From positions 1 to 14,742 of the forward strand of contig JBGAIL010000120.1 of the NCBI GenBank assembly GCA_044225565.1: a stretch of DNA of 14,742 bases. The letters run 5' to 3'. Origin of the DNA: CAVXAE01 sp044225565. GTDB lineage: Bacteria; Pseudomonadota; Gammaproteobacteria; Steroidobacterales; Steroidobacteraceae. The position numbers were made by a program, and so were the translations under genes. This document shows, one piece after another, positions 5,691-13,361 of this stretch; positions within the stretch are counted from its first letter, which is position 1, and each line of letters starts with the position of its first letter. The notes beneath the pieces were generated by a model. It was given only the letters and a program-made list of their open reading frames with translations. It did not search any database and was not told where the DNA came from.

Positions 5691-6892
5691 AATTCGAAGT
5701 CCTCGCCACCGATGGAGCCGCCCGCGTCGGCCGCCTGAGCGCGCCGCACGGCGACATCGACACGCCCGCGTTCATGCCGGTCGGCACCTACGGCACCGTG
5801 AAGGCCATGACGCCGGAAGAGCTCGAAGGCCTCGGTGCGCAGATCATCCTGGGCAACACATTCCATCTGCTGCTGCGGCCCGGCCCGGCCATCGTCGCCG
5901 CGCACGGCGGGCTGCACGGCTTCATGAGCTGGAAGCGGCCCATCCTCACCGATTCCGGCGGCTTCCAGGTCTTCAGCCTGCGCCAGCTCTGCAGGATCAC
6001 GGAAGAGGGCGTGCGCTTCCGCTCGCCGCTGGACGGCTCGGAAGTGCGCCTCACGCCGGAGGACTCCATGGCCATGCAGCGCGCCCTGCGCTCGGACATC
6101 GCCATGGCCTTCGACGACTGCACGCCGTATCCCGCCACCGAAGCCGAAGTGCGCGCCTCCATGGAGCGATCCATGCGCTGGGCTGTGCGCAGCCATGCGG
6201 CGTATCACCGCGAGGTGCCGCCGAATGCGCCGGTGGATGACCCACGATTCGGTGAGACGCAGGCCGGCGGCGCTCCCGGCCACCTGTTCGGCATCATCCA
6301 GGGCGGCATGCACGTCCACCTGCGACTGGCTTCGCTCGAGGCCCTGTCGAAGCTCGAATGGCCCGGCTTCGCGGTCGGCGGCCTGGCGGTGGGCGAGCCG
6401 GAGGAGGAGCGCCTGAAAGTGCTCGAAGGGGTGGTCCCCCACATCCCGGCGAGCCGCCCCCGCTACCTCATGGGGGTCGGCCGACCGGAGGACATCGTCC
6501 AGGCGGTGGTCCGGGGCATCGACATGTTCGACTGCGTGATGCCCACCCGCCATGCGCGCAACGGGCATCTTTTCACCTCCACGGGCGTCATCAACATCCG
6601 CAATGCCGTCCATCAGGCGGACACCGGCCCGGTGGACCCCGCCTGCGGCTGCTACACCTGCCGGAACTACTCGCGGGCCTACCTGCGCCATCTCGACCGG
6701 TGCAACGAGATCCTGGGGTCGCGGCTGAACACCGTCCACAACCTGCACTTTTATCTGGATCTCATGCGGCAGCTGCGGGCGGCCATCGCCGAGGGCAGGC
6801 TCGCGGCTTTCGCCGCGGCCTACCTGGCGGAACGGCGGCGGGCATCCGCGGCGGCCGGGCCGGAGAGGACGCCACCGGCCCCTGTGGCATAA
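5687..6892 (+). CDS. tgt: tRNA-guanine transglycosylase
   Basis: Tgt swaps guanine 34 of GUN-anticodon tRNAs for preQ1, the step before QueA. I choose TTG at 5687, which overlaps the queA stop. The resulting N-terminus MKFEVLATDGAARVGRL matches E. coli Tgt, and GAGGG lies 7 bases upstream. Visible hallmarks are DSGGFQVFSL with the general-base Asp89, GIIQGG (202-207), the YLMGVG strand (260-265), the nucleophile Asp282 in IDMFDCVMPTRHARNG, and zinc ligands C320, C322, C325 and H351. At 401 residues it exceeds E. coli Tgt (375). The extra length is an insert of about 18 residues at 175-198 (REVPPNAPVDDPRFGETQAG) and a short Ala/Pro tail. Both queuosine genes are translationally coupled. Confidence 0.97.
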   Translation: MKFEVLATDGAARVGRLSAPHGDIDTPAFMPVGTYGTVKAMTPEELEGLGAQIILGNTFHLLLRPGPAIVAAHGGLHGFMSWKRPILTDSGGFQVFSLRQLCRITEEGVRFRSPLDGSEVRLTPEDSMAMQRALRSDIAMAFDDCTPYPATEAEVRASMERSMRWAVRSHAAYHREVPPNAPVDDPRFGETQAGGAPGHLFGIIQGGMHVHLRLASLEALSKLEWPGFAVGGLAVGEPEEERLKVLEGVVPHIPASRPRYLMGVGRPEDIVQAVVRGIDMFDCVMPTRHARNGHLFTSTGVINIRNAVHQADTGPVDPACGCYTCRNYSRAYLRHLDRCNEILGSRLNTVHNLHFYLDLMRQLRAAIAEGRLAAFAAAYLAERRRASAAAGPERTPPAPVA

Positions 6893-6941
6893 TGCCGCCC
6901 CTTTTGACCCGCCAGGCCCCCTGGCCAACGAGCACATCGCC

Positions 6942-7268
6942 ATGAGTTTGATTTCCGAAGCCTTCGCGCAGGGCGCCGCCCCTGCCCCCGGCGGCGGCCT
7001 CGCGCCGCTGCTGATGATGGTGGTCTTCATCGTCATCTTCTATTTCCTGCTGATCCGCCCGCAGCAGAAGAAGGCCAAGGAGCACCAGGCGATGATCGCC
7101 AAGGTCGCCGCGGGCGACGAGGTGGTCACGGCGGGCGGCATCCTCGGCCGCGTCGTCGAGGTGGGCGACGTCTTCCTGACCCTCGAGATCGCCGACGGCG
7201 TGCGCATCAAGGTCCAGAAGTTCCAGATCAGCGCGATGATGCCCAAGGGCACGGTCAAGAGCGCCTGA
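6942..7268 (+). CDS. yajC: Sec translocon accessory subunit YajC
   Basis: YajC is a small inner-membrane protein that associates with SecDF and the SecYEG translocon. The 108-residue product is the standard size: a short N-terminus (MSLISEAFAQG), one transmembrane helix at about 20-38, the signature RPQQKKAKEHQ (39-49), and a cytoplasmic beta-rich domain with GDEVVTAGGILGRV (58-71). It lies 49 bases after tgt and 5 bases before secD, as in the conserved gammaproteobacterial operon. The gap from tgt holds a small inverted repeat (GCCAGG-CCC-CCTGGC, 6911-6925) and a CATAAT sequence overlapping the tgt stop that could serve as an internal -10. Neither is strong evidence of a separate promoter. 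Confidence 0.97.
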   Translation: MSLISEAFAQGAAPAPGGGLAPLLMMVVFIVIFYFLLIRPQQKKAKEHQAMIAKVAAGDEVVTAGGILGRVVEVGDVFLTLEIADGVRIKVQKFQISAMMPKGTVKSA

Positions 7269-7273
7269 ACCCC

Positions 7274-9145
7274 ATGCTCGAGTACGCGCGCTGGAAATAC
7301 GTCCTCGTTTCCGCTGTCCTCCTCCTCGCACTGCTCTTCGCGCTGCCGAACGTCTTCGGTGACGACGCGGCGCTGCAGGTGGCGCGCAAGGATCGCGCGC
7401 AGATGGATGCTTCCTCACAGCAGTCCGTCGAGACGTTCTTGAAGGAACAGAAGATCGCGTACGACAGCGCGTATCTCGACACCGGGCGCCTCATGGTGCG
7501 CTTCCCCGCCGTGCCGCAGCAGCTGCAGGCGCGGGACGCGGTGAACCAGCACTTCGAGAAGGATTTCGTGACGGCGCTATCCTTCGCGCCGCGCACGCCG
7601 GAGTGGCTGCGCAACCTCGGCCTGCGGCCCATGCCGTTGGGCCTGGACCTGCGGGGAGGCCTGTACCTCCTGTACCAGGTGGACATGGCGAGCGCGATCA
7701 GCCAGCGCCTGGACGAGTACGGCCAGGACATGCGCCGCGCGCTCACCCAGGCGAACCTCGGGTTCACCGGCGTTTCCACGCTTTCAGTGGATGGCGGCGG
7801 CCAGGCCAACGCCGTGCGGATCACTCTGTCCCCCGGCGTCAGCGCGGATGCCGCCCGCACCGCCATCGCCAAGCTCGCCACGGACCTGCGGTTGTCCACT
7901 GTCACCGTCGGCAACGCCGAAGCGATACAGGGCGTGCTCACGCCGCAGCAGATCCGCGAACGGCAGGACTATTCGATCCAGCAGAACATCACCACGCTGC
8001 GCAATCGCGTCAACGAGCTCGGCGTCTCCGAGCCCATCGTGCAGCGCCAGGGCGTGGACCGCATCAACGTGCAGCTGCCGGGCGTGCAGAACTCGGCGGA
8101 AGTGAAGGACATCCTCGGCAAGGTCGCCACCCTCGAATTCCGGCTCGAGGACGACCAGCACAATGCCTTCGAGGCGGCGCAGAAGGGACGGGCGCCCTTC
8201 GGCGCGAAGCTCTACAACTACGAAGGCCGGCCGGTGCTGCTCAAGCGCGACGTCATCGCGACCGGCGACCAGCTGACCAACGCCAGCTCCACCAATACGC
8301 AGGATGGCCCGGGCGTCTCCGTGCGCCTCGATGCGCGCGCCGGCGAGAAGATGCTGAAGACCACCCAGGCCAATCTCAACAAACGCATGGGCGTGGTGTT
8401 CATCGAGAAGCGGCAGGAGACCACCGAGGTCGGCGGGCAGAAGGTCACGCGCAACGTCACGGACGAGAAGATCATCAATCTCGCCACCATCCGTGGGGTG
8501 TTCAGCAACCAGTTCCAGATCACCGGCATGACCAGCGGCGGCGCTCATGAGCTCGCGCTGCTGTTGCGCGCCGGCTCGCTGGTCACGCCCATCTACATCA
8601 TCGAGGAGCGCGCCGTCGGCCCGAGCCTCGGTAAAGAGAACATCGAGATGGGCCGCAATGCGCTCATCATCGGCATGCTCGGCGTGTTCATCTTCATGGC
8701 GCTCTACTACCGGGTGTTCGGCCTCGTCGCGGACCTGGTGTTGCTCGCGAACGTGGTGCTGCTCACCGCGCTGCTTTCCATGATGGGCGCTGCGCTCTCG
8801 CTGCCGGGCATCGCGGGCATCATCCTCACCGTCGGCATGGCGGTGGACGCGAACGTGCTGATCTACGAGCGCATCCGCGAAGAGTTGCGCAACGGCGTGT
8901 CGACGCAGGCGGCGATCCGAGCCGGCTTCGACAAGGCCTTCTCCGCCATCGCGGATTCGAACATCACCACATTGATCGCTGGCGTCGTGCTCTGGGTGTT
9001 CGGCACCGGCCCGATCCGCGGCTTCGCCGTGGTGCTGACGCTGGGCATCGGCACTTCGATGTTCACGGCGCTCATGGGCAGCCGCGCGCTGCTCTCACTC
9101 ATGTACGGCGGCAAGCGCAAGGTGGCGCGGCCGTCCATCGGCTAG
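7274..9145 (+). CDS. secD: protein translocase subunit SecD
   Basis: SecD and SecF form the proton-driven complex that pulls preproteins out of SecYEG on the periplasmic side. The 623-residue product is full length. TM1 is at about 9-28. The first periplasmic (P1) region includes the motif PLGLDLRGG (121-129). The head/base portion contains RNRVNELGVSEPIVQRQG, split here as RNRVNELGVS and EPIVQRQG. From about residue 460 a five-helix C-terminal membrane domain carries the signature AGIILTVGMAVDANVLIYER with the conserved Asp of the proton path. The second gene of the pair follows after 12 bases. No anomaly is seen. Confidence 0.98.
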   Translation: MLEYARWKYVLVSAVLLLALLFALPNVFGDDAALQVARKDRAQMDASSQQSVETFLKEQKIAYDSAYLDTGRLMVRFPAVPQQLQARDAVNQHFEKDFVTALSFAPRTPEWLRNLGLRPMPLGLDLRGGLYLLYQVDMASAISQRLDEYGQDMRRALTQANLGFTGVSTLSVDGGGQANAVRITLSPGVSADAARTAIAKLATDLRLSTVTVGNAEAIQGVLTPQQIRERQDYSIQQNITTLRNRVNELGVSEPIVQRQGVDRINVQLPGVQNSAEVKDILGKVATLEFRLEDDQHNAFEAAQKGRAPFGAKLYNYEGRPVLLKRDVIATGDQLTNASSTNTQDGPGVSVRLDARAGEKMLKTTQANLNKRMGVVFIEKRQETTEVGGQKVTRNVTDEKIINLATIRGVFSNQFQITGMTSGGAHELALLLRAGSLVTPIYIIEERAVGPSLGKENIEMGRNALIIGMLGVFIFMALYYRVFGLVADLVLLANVVLLTALLSMMGAALSLPGIAGIILTVGMAVDANVLIYERIREELRNGVSTQAAIRAGFDKAFSAIADSNITTLIAGVVLWVFGTGPIRGFAVVLTLGIGTSMFTALMGSRALLSLMYGGKRKVARPSIG

Positions 9146-9157
9146 GAGCACGAGGCA

Positions 9158-10090
9158 GTGGAGTTCTTTCACAAGGCGACCAACTTCCCCTTCATGGGGA
9201 CGCGGAAGATCTGGTACACGCTGTCCGCGGTCCTCATGCTCGGGTCGTTCCTCTCGTTCTTCACCAAGGGCCTCAACCTCGCCATCGACTTCACGGGTGG
9301 CGTGAGCGTGGAAGCTACGTTCCCCAGTGCAGCGAACGTGGATGCGGTGCGCTCCAGCCTGGAACGCGCGGGCTTCCATGAGCCGCAGGTGCAGAATTTC
9401 GGCTCCTCGCGCGACGTCGCCATCCGGCTGGCGCCGCAGAAGGAGGCGGGGGATGTGATCCGCGCGAAGCTCCAGGGCGCGTTGGGCTCCGTCGATGCGG
9501 GCGCCGAGATCAAGCGGCTCGAGGTGGTCGGCCCGCAGGTGGGCGATGAGCTGAAGGCCAGCGCCACCTGGGCGCTCGTGTTCACGCTGCTGCTCATCTT
9601 CATCTACATCGCATTCCGCTTCCACACCTGGAAGCTCTCGTTCGGCGCCATCTTCGCCGTGATGCACGACCCCATCCTCGTGCTCGGCATCTTCTCCATC
9701 ACGCAGACGCCGTTCGATCTCGCCGTGGTGGCGGCCATCCTCGCGGTCATCGGCTACTCGCTGAACGACACCGTGGTGGTGTTCGACCGCATCCGCGAGC
9801 GCTTCGAGACGAACCGCCGGCTCGAGCCGCGCATCGTGCTCGACCAGGCGATCAACCAGACGCTGTCGCGAACCATCATGACCAAGGTGGTCACCTCCAT
9901 CGTGGTGGTGGCGCTCCTGTTCCTCGGCGGGCCGGTGCTGAAGGGCTTCTCGGAAGCGCTGCTCATCGGCATCCTCGCCGGCACGTACTCATCCATCTAC
10001 ATCTCGAGCGCCATCGCGCTCGACTGCGGCCTGACCGCCGAGGACGTGTTCCCCAGCGTGAAGAAGGGTGAGGTCGACAGCCTGCCATGA
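9158..10090 (+). CDS. secF: protein translocase subunit SecF
   Basis: This is the partner of SecD in the inner-membrane SecDF motor. The 310-residue product is a normal length. TM1 lies at about 17-36. The motif LAIDFTGG (41-48) opens the periplasmic P4 domain (VSVEATFPS, VQNFGSSRDVAIRL). Five C-terminal transmembrane helices from about 132 carry GYSLNDTVVVFDRIRE (about 199-214), the conserved SecF counterpart of the SecD proton-path helix. The start is GTG at 9158, with GAGG 2 bases before it and TAGGAG on the secD stop a few bases further upstream. Its last codons overlap the next gene by ATGA. Confidence 0.97.
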   Translation: MEFFHKATNFPFMGTRKIWYTLSAVLMLGSFLSFFTKGLNLAIDFTGGVSVEATFPSAANVDAVRSSLERAGFHEPQVQNFGSSRDVAIRLAPQKEAGDVIRAKLQGALGSVDAGAEIKRLEVVGPQVGDELKASATWALVFTLLLIFIYIAFRFHTWKLSFGAIFAVMHDPILVLGIFSITQTPFDLAVVAAILAVIGYSLNDTVVVFDRIRERFETNRRLEPRIVLDQAINQTLSRTIMTKVVTSIVVVALLFLGGPVLKGFSEALLIGILAGTYSSIYISSAIALDCGLTAEDVFPSVKKGEVDSLP

Positions 10091-10812
10091 TGGAGCTGCT
10101 CTCGGATCCGCAAGCCTGGCTCGCATTCGCCACGCTCACGGCGCTAGAGATCGTCCTCGGCATCGACAACATCATCTTCATCTCGATCCTGGTCGGGCGG
10201 CTGCCGCCCGACAAGCGCGAGATGGCCCGCATCACCGGCCTCGCGTTCGCGATGCTCACGCGCATCGCGCTGCTCTTTTCCATAGTCTGGCTCACCCGTC
10301 TCACCGCGCCGTGGTTCCACATCGGCGAGCAGGGGATTTCGGGCCGGGACATCATCCTTTTCCTCGGCGGCCTGTTCCTGCTCGCGAAGAGCGTGCTCGA
10401 GATCCATCACACGCTCGAGGGCGCCTCCGAGGAACGCAACGCGCGGGCCTTCTCGAGCGTGGTGCTCACGGTGATCCAGATCGCGCTCATCGACATCGTG
10501 TTCTCGCTGGACTCGGTGTTCACCGCGGTCGGCCTCGCGAAAGACCTGCCGATCATGGTGGCGGCCATCGTCATCGCGATCGGCGTGATGATGTGGGTGT
10601 CCGGCAGCATCGGCGCCTTCGTGGACCGCAACCCGACCATCAAGGTGCTGGCGCTCGCCTTCCTCATCCTCATCGGCATGGCGCTCATCGCCGAGAGCGC
10701 GCACTTCGAGATCCCCAAGGGCTATCTGTATTTCGCCATGGCCTTCTCGGTGTGCGTCGAGATCATCAACATCCGCCTGCGGCGCCTGCTCGACCGGCGC
10801 CGCGATACTTAA
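10087..10812 (+). CDS. TerC-family integral membrane protein (YgdQ-like)
   Basis: The 241-residue polytopic protein has about seven hydrophobic segments. It carries both acidic transmembrane signatures of the TerC family: EIVLGIDNIIF (21-31) and DIVFSLDSVFTAVGL (136-150). Similarity to E. coli YgdQ is clear throughout (DPNAWLA-like start, RDIILFLGGLFLL, FLILIGMALI, PKGYLYFAMAFS). TerC proteins are linked to metal-ion handling, particularly manganese export, and in Bacillus subtilis to loading metal onto exported enzymes. The acidic intramembrane residues likely bind the ion. The ATG at 10087 overlaps the secF stop; a second ATG follows at once at 10090. Coupling to secF fits a role at the Sec exit site, but that is inference. 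Confidence 0.9.
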   Translation: MMELLSDPQAWLAFATLTALEIVLGIDNIIFISILVGRLPPDKREMARITGLAFAMLTRIALLFSIVWLTRLTAPWFHIGEQGISGRDIILFLGGLFLLAKSVLEIHHTLEGASEERNARAFSSVVLTVIQIALIDIVFSLDSVFTAVGLAKDLPIMVAAIVIAIGVMMWVSGSIGAFVDRNPTIKVLALAFLILIGMALIAESAHFEIPKGYLYFAMAFSVCVEIINIRLRRLLDRRRDT

Positions 10813-10912
10813 TCCGACGGGGCGCCGGCGGCGCAGCCTGTGGCGGCACCGCTCGCGGGATATCACTGACCGGGCCTGCCGAAACCCGCGAATCCGCCGT
10901 CCGGCACCGGGC

Positions 10913-10918
10913 TATACT
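10913..10918 (+). promoter_or_regulatory. candidate -10 box for the amino-acid permease
   Basis: TATACT sits about 30 bases before the permease ATG, in a 134-base gap after the TerC gene. No convincing -35 is found at 16-18 bases (GAATCC at 17). A start near 10925 would give a short leader that includes the GGGGGA ribosome-binding site. A GC hairpin (GCGCC-GGC-GGCGC, 10822-10834) lies in the same gap. Confidence 0.35.
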
Positions 10919-10946
10919 CCGCCAACTCTGAAACCGGGGGATCCTG

Positions 10947-12419
10947 ATGAACTGGCGCACCAAGTCCGTAGAACAGTGCCTCGCACTGGCCGAAAAGAAG
11001 GGGCTGACGCGCTCCCTCGGCGCTTTCCAGCTCACCATGCTCGGCATCGGCGCCATCATCGGCACCGGCATCTTCGTGCTCACCGCCGAGGCCGCCCAGA
11101 AGGCCGGCCCGGGCATGATGATCTCCTTCATCATCGCCGCAGTGGTCTGCGCCCTCGCGGCTTTGGCCTACGCCGAGCTCGCGGCGATGGTGCCCGTAGC
11201 GGGCTCCGCATACACCTACACCTACGGCGTGCTGGGCGAGGCCCTCGCGTGGATCGTCGGGTGGGCCCTGGTGCTCGAATACGCGGTGGCCGCGGGAGCC
11301 GTGGCCGTAGGATGGTCCGGCTACATGAACGGATGGCTGGACTACTTCGGCTTCGGCCTGCCCGAGGCCCTGCGCACCGGGCCTTACACGGGCGGCACGT
11401 TCAACCTGCTGGCCTTCGTGCTGGTGCTGGCCATCACCGGCCTGCTGATCATCGGCACCTCCAAGAGCGCGAAGGTCAATGCCATCCTGGTGGTGGTGAA
11501 GATCGTCGCCCTCACGCTGTTCATCGTCATGGCGCTGCCCGCCGCGCAGGAGCAGAACTTCCAGCCCTTCCTGCCGAACGGCTGGTGGGGCTCCTCCGGC
11601 ATGGGCGTCATCGGCGCGGCCGCGTCAATCTTCTTCGCGTACGTCGGCTTCGATGCGGTCTCCACGGCGGCGGAAGAAACCCGCAATCCGAATCGCAACA
11701 TCCCCATCGGTCTCATCGGCTCGCTGGCCATCTGCACCATCTTCTACCTTCTCGTCGGCTATGCGGCGGTCGGCGCCGGCGGTGCCCAACCCATCTTCGG
11801 CCCGGACGGCTCGCCGCTCGAGGCGGGCAGTGCGGCGCTCGCGGCCGCCTGCTCGGGTCTCAACGATCTCGTCTGCAGCAACGAGCCACTCGCACACGTG
11901 GTGCGCGAGCTCGGCATGCCCACGCTCGCGTGGTGGATCGGCACCGCCGCTGCCATCGCGCTGCCTTCCGTGGTGCTCATGATGCTCTACGGCCAGACCC
12001 GCATCTTCTTCACGATGTCCCGTGATGGCCTGCTGCCGGAAGCGTTCTCGCGCATCCACGCCCGGTACCAGACGCCGCACATCGTCACGATGATCACCGG
12101 TGTCGTAGTGGCCTTGTTCGCGGCGTGTTTCCCGGTAGGCCTGCTCGCAGACATCTCGAACTCGGGAACGCTGTTCGCCTTCATGATGGTGGCGATCGCG
12201 GTGCTCATCCTGCGGCGCACTCAGCCGAACCGCGCGCGGCCGTTCCGCACGCCGGCGGCCTGGGTCGTATGCCCGCTGGCTGCGGTCGGCTGCGTGTTCC
12301 TGTTCTACGCGCTGACGCCGAAGGCGAAACTCGTGTTCCTGGTGTGGGGCGCGATCGGCCTCGCCATCTACTTCCTGTACGGGTACCGCAACAGCCCGTT
12401 CGCAAAAGGCGAGCGCTGA
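10947..12419 (+). CDS. APC-superfamily amino-acid permease, CAT type
   Basis: The 490-residue membrane protein has about 12 to 14 hydrophobic helices. TM1 carries the substrate-binding break GIGAIIGTGIFVL (33-45), characteristic of the amino acid-polyamine-organocation superfamily. AEAAQKAGPG, PVAGSAYTYTYGVLGE and AYVGFDAVSTAAEETRNPNRNIP place it with the CAT (cationic amino-acid transporter) branch, which also includes bacterial YfnA-like proteins. It probably imports amino acids with protons; the exact substrate is not determinable. The N-terminal pair of hydrophilic helices (MNWRTKSVEQCLALAEKKGLTRSLG region) is usual for the branch. GGGGGA lies 5 bases before the ATG. It is transcribed towards suhB and separated from it by two hairpins. 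Confidence 0.92.
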   Translation: MNWRTKSVEQCLALAEKKGLTRSLGAFQLTMLGIGAIIGTGIFVLTAEAAQKAGPGMMISFIIAAVVCALAALAYAELAAMVPVAGSAYTYTYGVLGEALAWIVGWALVLEYAVAAGAVAVGWSGYMNGWLDYFGFGLPEALRTGPYTGGTFNLLAFVLVLAITGLLIIGTSKSAKVNAILVVVKIVALTLFIVMALPAAQEQNFQPFLPNGWWGSSGMGVIGAAASIFFAYVGFDAVSTAAEETRNPNRNIPIGLIGSLAICTIFYLLVGYAAVGAGGAQPIFGPDGSPLEAGSAALAAACSGLNDLVCSNEPLAHVVRELGMPTLAWWIGTAAAIALPSVVLMMLYGQTRIFFTMSRDGLLPEAFSRIHARYQTPHIVTMITGVVVALFAACFPVGLLADISNSGTLFAFMMVAIAVLILRRTQPNRARPFRTPAAWVVCPLAAVGCVFLFYALTPKAKLVFLVWGAIGLAIYFLYGYRNSPFAKGER

Positions 12420-12427
12420 GTCGACTG

Positions 12428-12456
12428 GCAAAAAGTCGCCTGGCGGCGCTTTTTGC
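12428..12456. terminator. probable terminator after the permease gene
   Basis: The stem GCAAAAAG-CGCC pairs with GGCG-CTTTTTGC around a TGGC loop, with one bulged T. It starts 9 bases after the permease stop. The right arm ends with a run of five T followed by GC, giving a U-rich stretch at the hairpin end when read on the plus strand. The symmetric A-tract would serve the minus strand equally, so it may be bidirectional. Confidence 0.6.
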
Positions 12457-12475
12457 GGACATCAGCTTCGTTGCC

Positions 12476-12503
12476 GGCGGGCAAAAGCGTGGTTTTGCCC
12501 GCC
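12476..12503. terminator. probable bidirectional terminator between permease and suhB
   Basis: This is a perfect 11-bp inverted repeat, GGCGGGCAAAA pairing with TTTTGCCCGCC around a 6-base loop (GCGTGG). It begins 3 bases downstream of the suhB stop on the minus strand. The A/T bases are inside the stem rather than after it. The position between convergent genes and the stem strength support transcription termination in both directions. Confidence 0.6.
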
Positions 12504-12506
12504 TGC

Positions 12507-13307
12507 TCAGCCGCTCAATTCTTCGGGGACGTGGGGGGCGATGGCGGCGAGTAGGGCGGTGTACACCTTGGGCGTTCCGGCCACGAGGTTGCCGCCCTGC
12601 TTGTATTCCTCACCGAGCAGGGTGCCCACGCGGCCGCCGGCTTCCTGGATCAGCAGGGTTCCGGCCGCCGTGTCCCACGGAGCGAGGCCCAGCTCCCAGA
12701 ATCCGTCGCAGCGGCCTGCGGCGACGTACGCGAGGTCGAGCGCAGCCGAGCCCGGCCGACGGATGCCCGCCGCCTGTCCCATGATCACCTTGAGCATGGC
12801 GAGATAGGCATCCGCGTGCCGCACGTTGTCCTTGAACGGAAAGCCCGTGGAGATGAGCGCGCCATCCAGCCCGCGTTGCTTGCTTACGCGGATGCGGCGG
12901 TTGTCGAGGTGCGCGCCCTGGCCGCGCGATGCAGTGAAGAGCTCGCCGCGCATCGGGTCGTAGATCACGGCCTGCTCGAGCCGGCCCCTGATCTGGCAGG
13001 CGATTGAAACGGCGAACGTCGGAAAGCCGTGCAGGAAGTTCGTGGTGCCATCGAGCGGGTCGATGATCCACACGGTATCGCCTTCGCCGGCGGCGCCGCT
13101 CTCCTCGGCCAGGAAGGCGTGGGAAGGGTAGGAGTGCCGGATGATCTCGATGATTTCGCGCTCGGCGGCCTTGTCGACCTCGGAGACGAAGTCGTTCCGG
13201 CCCTTGGCCGTGACCTGCAGGGACTCGAGCCGGTTGAGGCTGCGGATGATGACCTCGCCCGCCTTGCGGGCGGCGCGGACGGCGATGTTCAGAAGGGGCT
13301 GTTGCAC
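12507..13307 (-). CDS. suhB: inositol monophosphatase family protein SuhB
   Basis: SuhB dephosphorylates inositol-1-phosphate and, in E. coli, also joins rRNA antitermination complexes. The 266-residue protein shows the Mg2+-dependent phosphatase motifs: EESG (68-71), DPLDGTTNF (83-91) and WDTAAG (211-216). It also has the SuhB-like stretches YDPMRGELFTASRGQGA and RRPGSAALDLAYVAAGR. I choose GTG at 13307 because MQQPLLNIAVRAARKAG aligns with E. coli MHPMLNIAVRAARKAG. The alternative GTG at 13343 would add 12 Pro/Arg-rich residues. Neither start has a good Shine-Dalgarno. It is divergent from trmJ across 54 bases, the same neighbourhood as in E. coli, and converges on the permease gene. Confidence 0.95.
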   Translation of the reverse strand: MQQPLLNIAVRAARKAGEVIIRSLNRLESLQVTAKGRNDFVSEVDKAAEREIIEIIRHSYPSHAFLAEESGAAGEGDTVWIIDPLDGTTNFLHGFPTFAVSIACQIRGRLEQAVIYDPMRGELFTASRGQGAHLDNRRIRVSKQRGLDGALISTGFPFKDNVRHADAYLAMLKVIMGQAAGIRRPGSAALDLAYVAAGRCDGFWELGLAPWDTAAGTLLIQEAGGRVGTLLGEEYKQGGNLVAGTPKVYTALLAAIAPHVPEELSG

Positions 13308-13361
13308 GGTGATATCTTGATCGGCGGGCCGGGGTCGCGGCACCGGAGGTTAGCGTAACAG

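Noticed and set aside
5651..7036. A 461-codon minus-strand open frame opposite tgt and yajC
   Set aside because: Antisense shadow of two well-conserved genes; no recognisable motif.
10822..10834. GCGCC-GGC-GGCGC hairpin after the TerC gene, considered as operon terminator
   Set aside because: The stem is 5 bp and no T-run follows; common by chance in this base composition.
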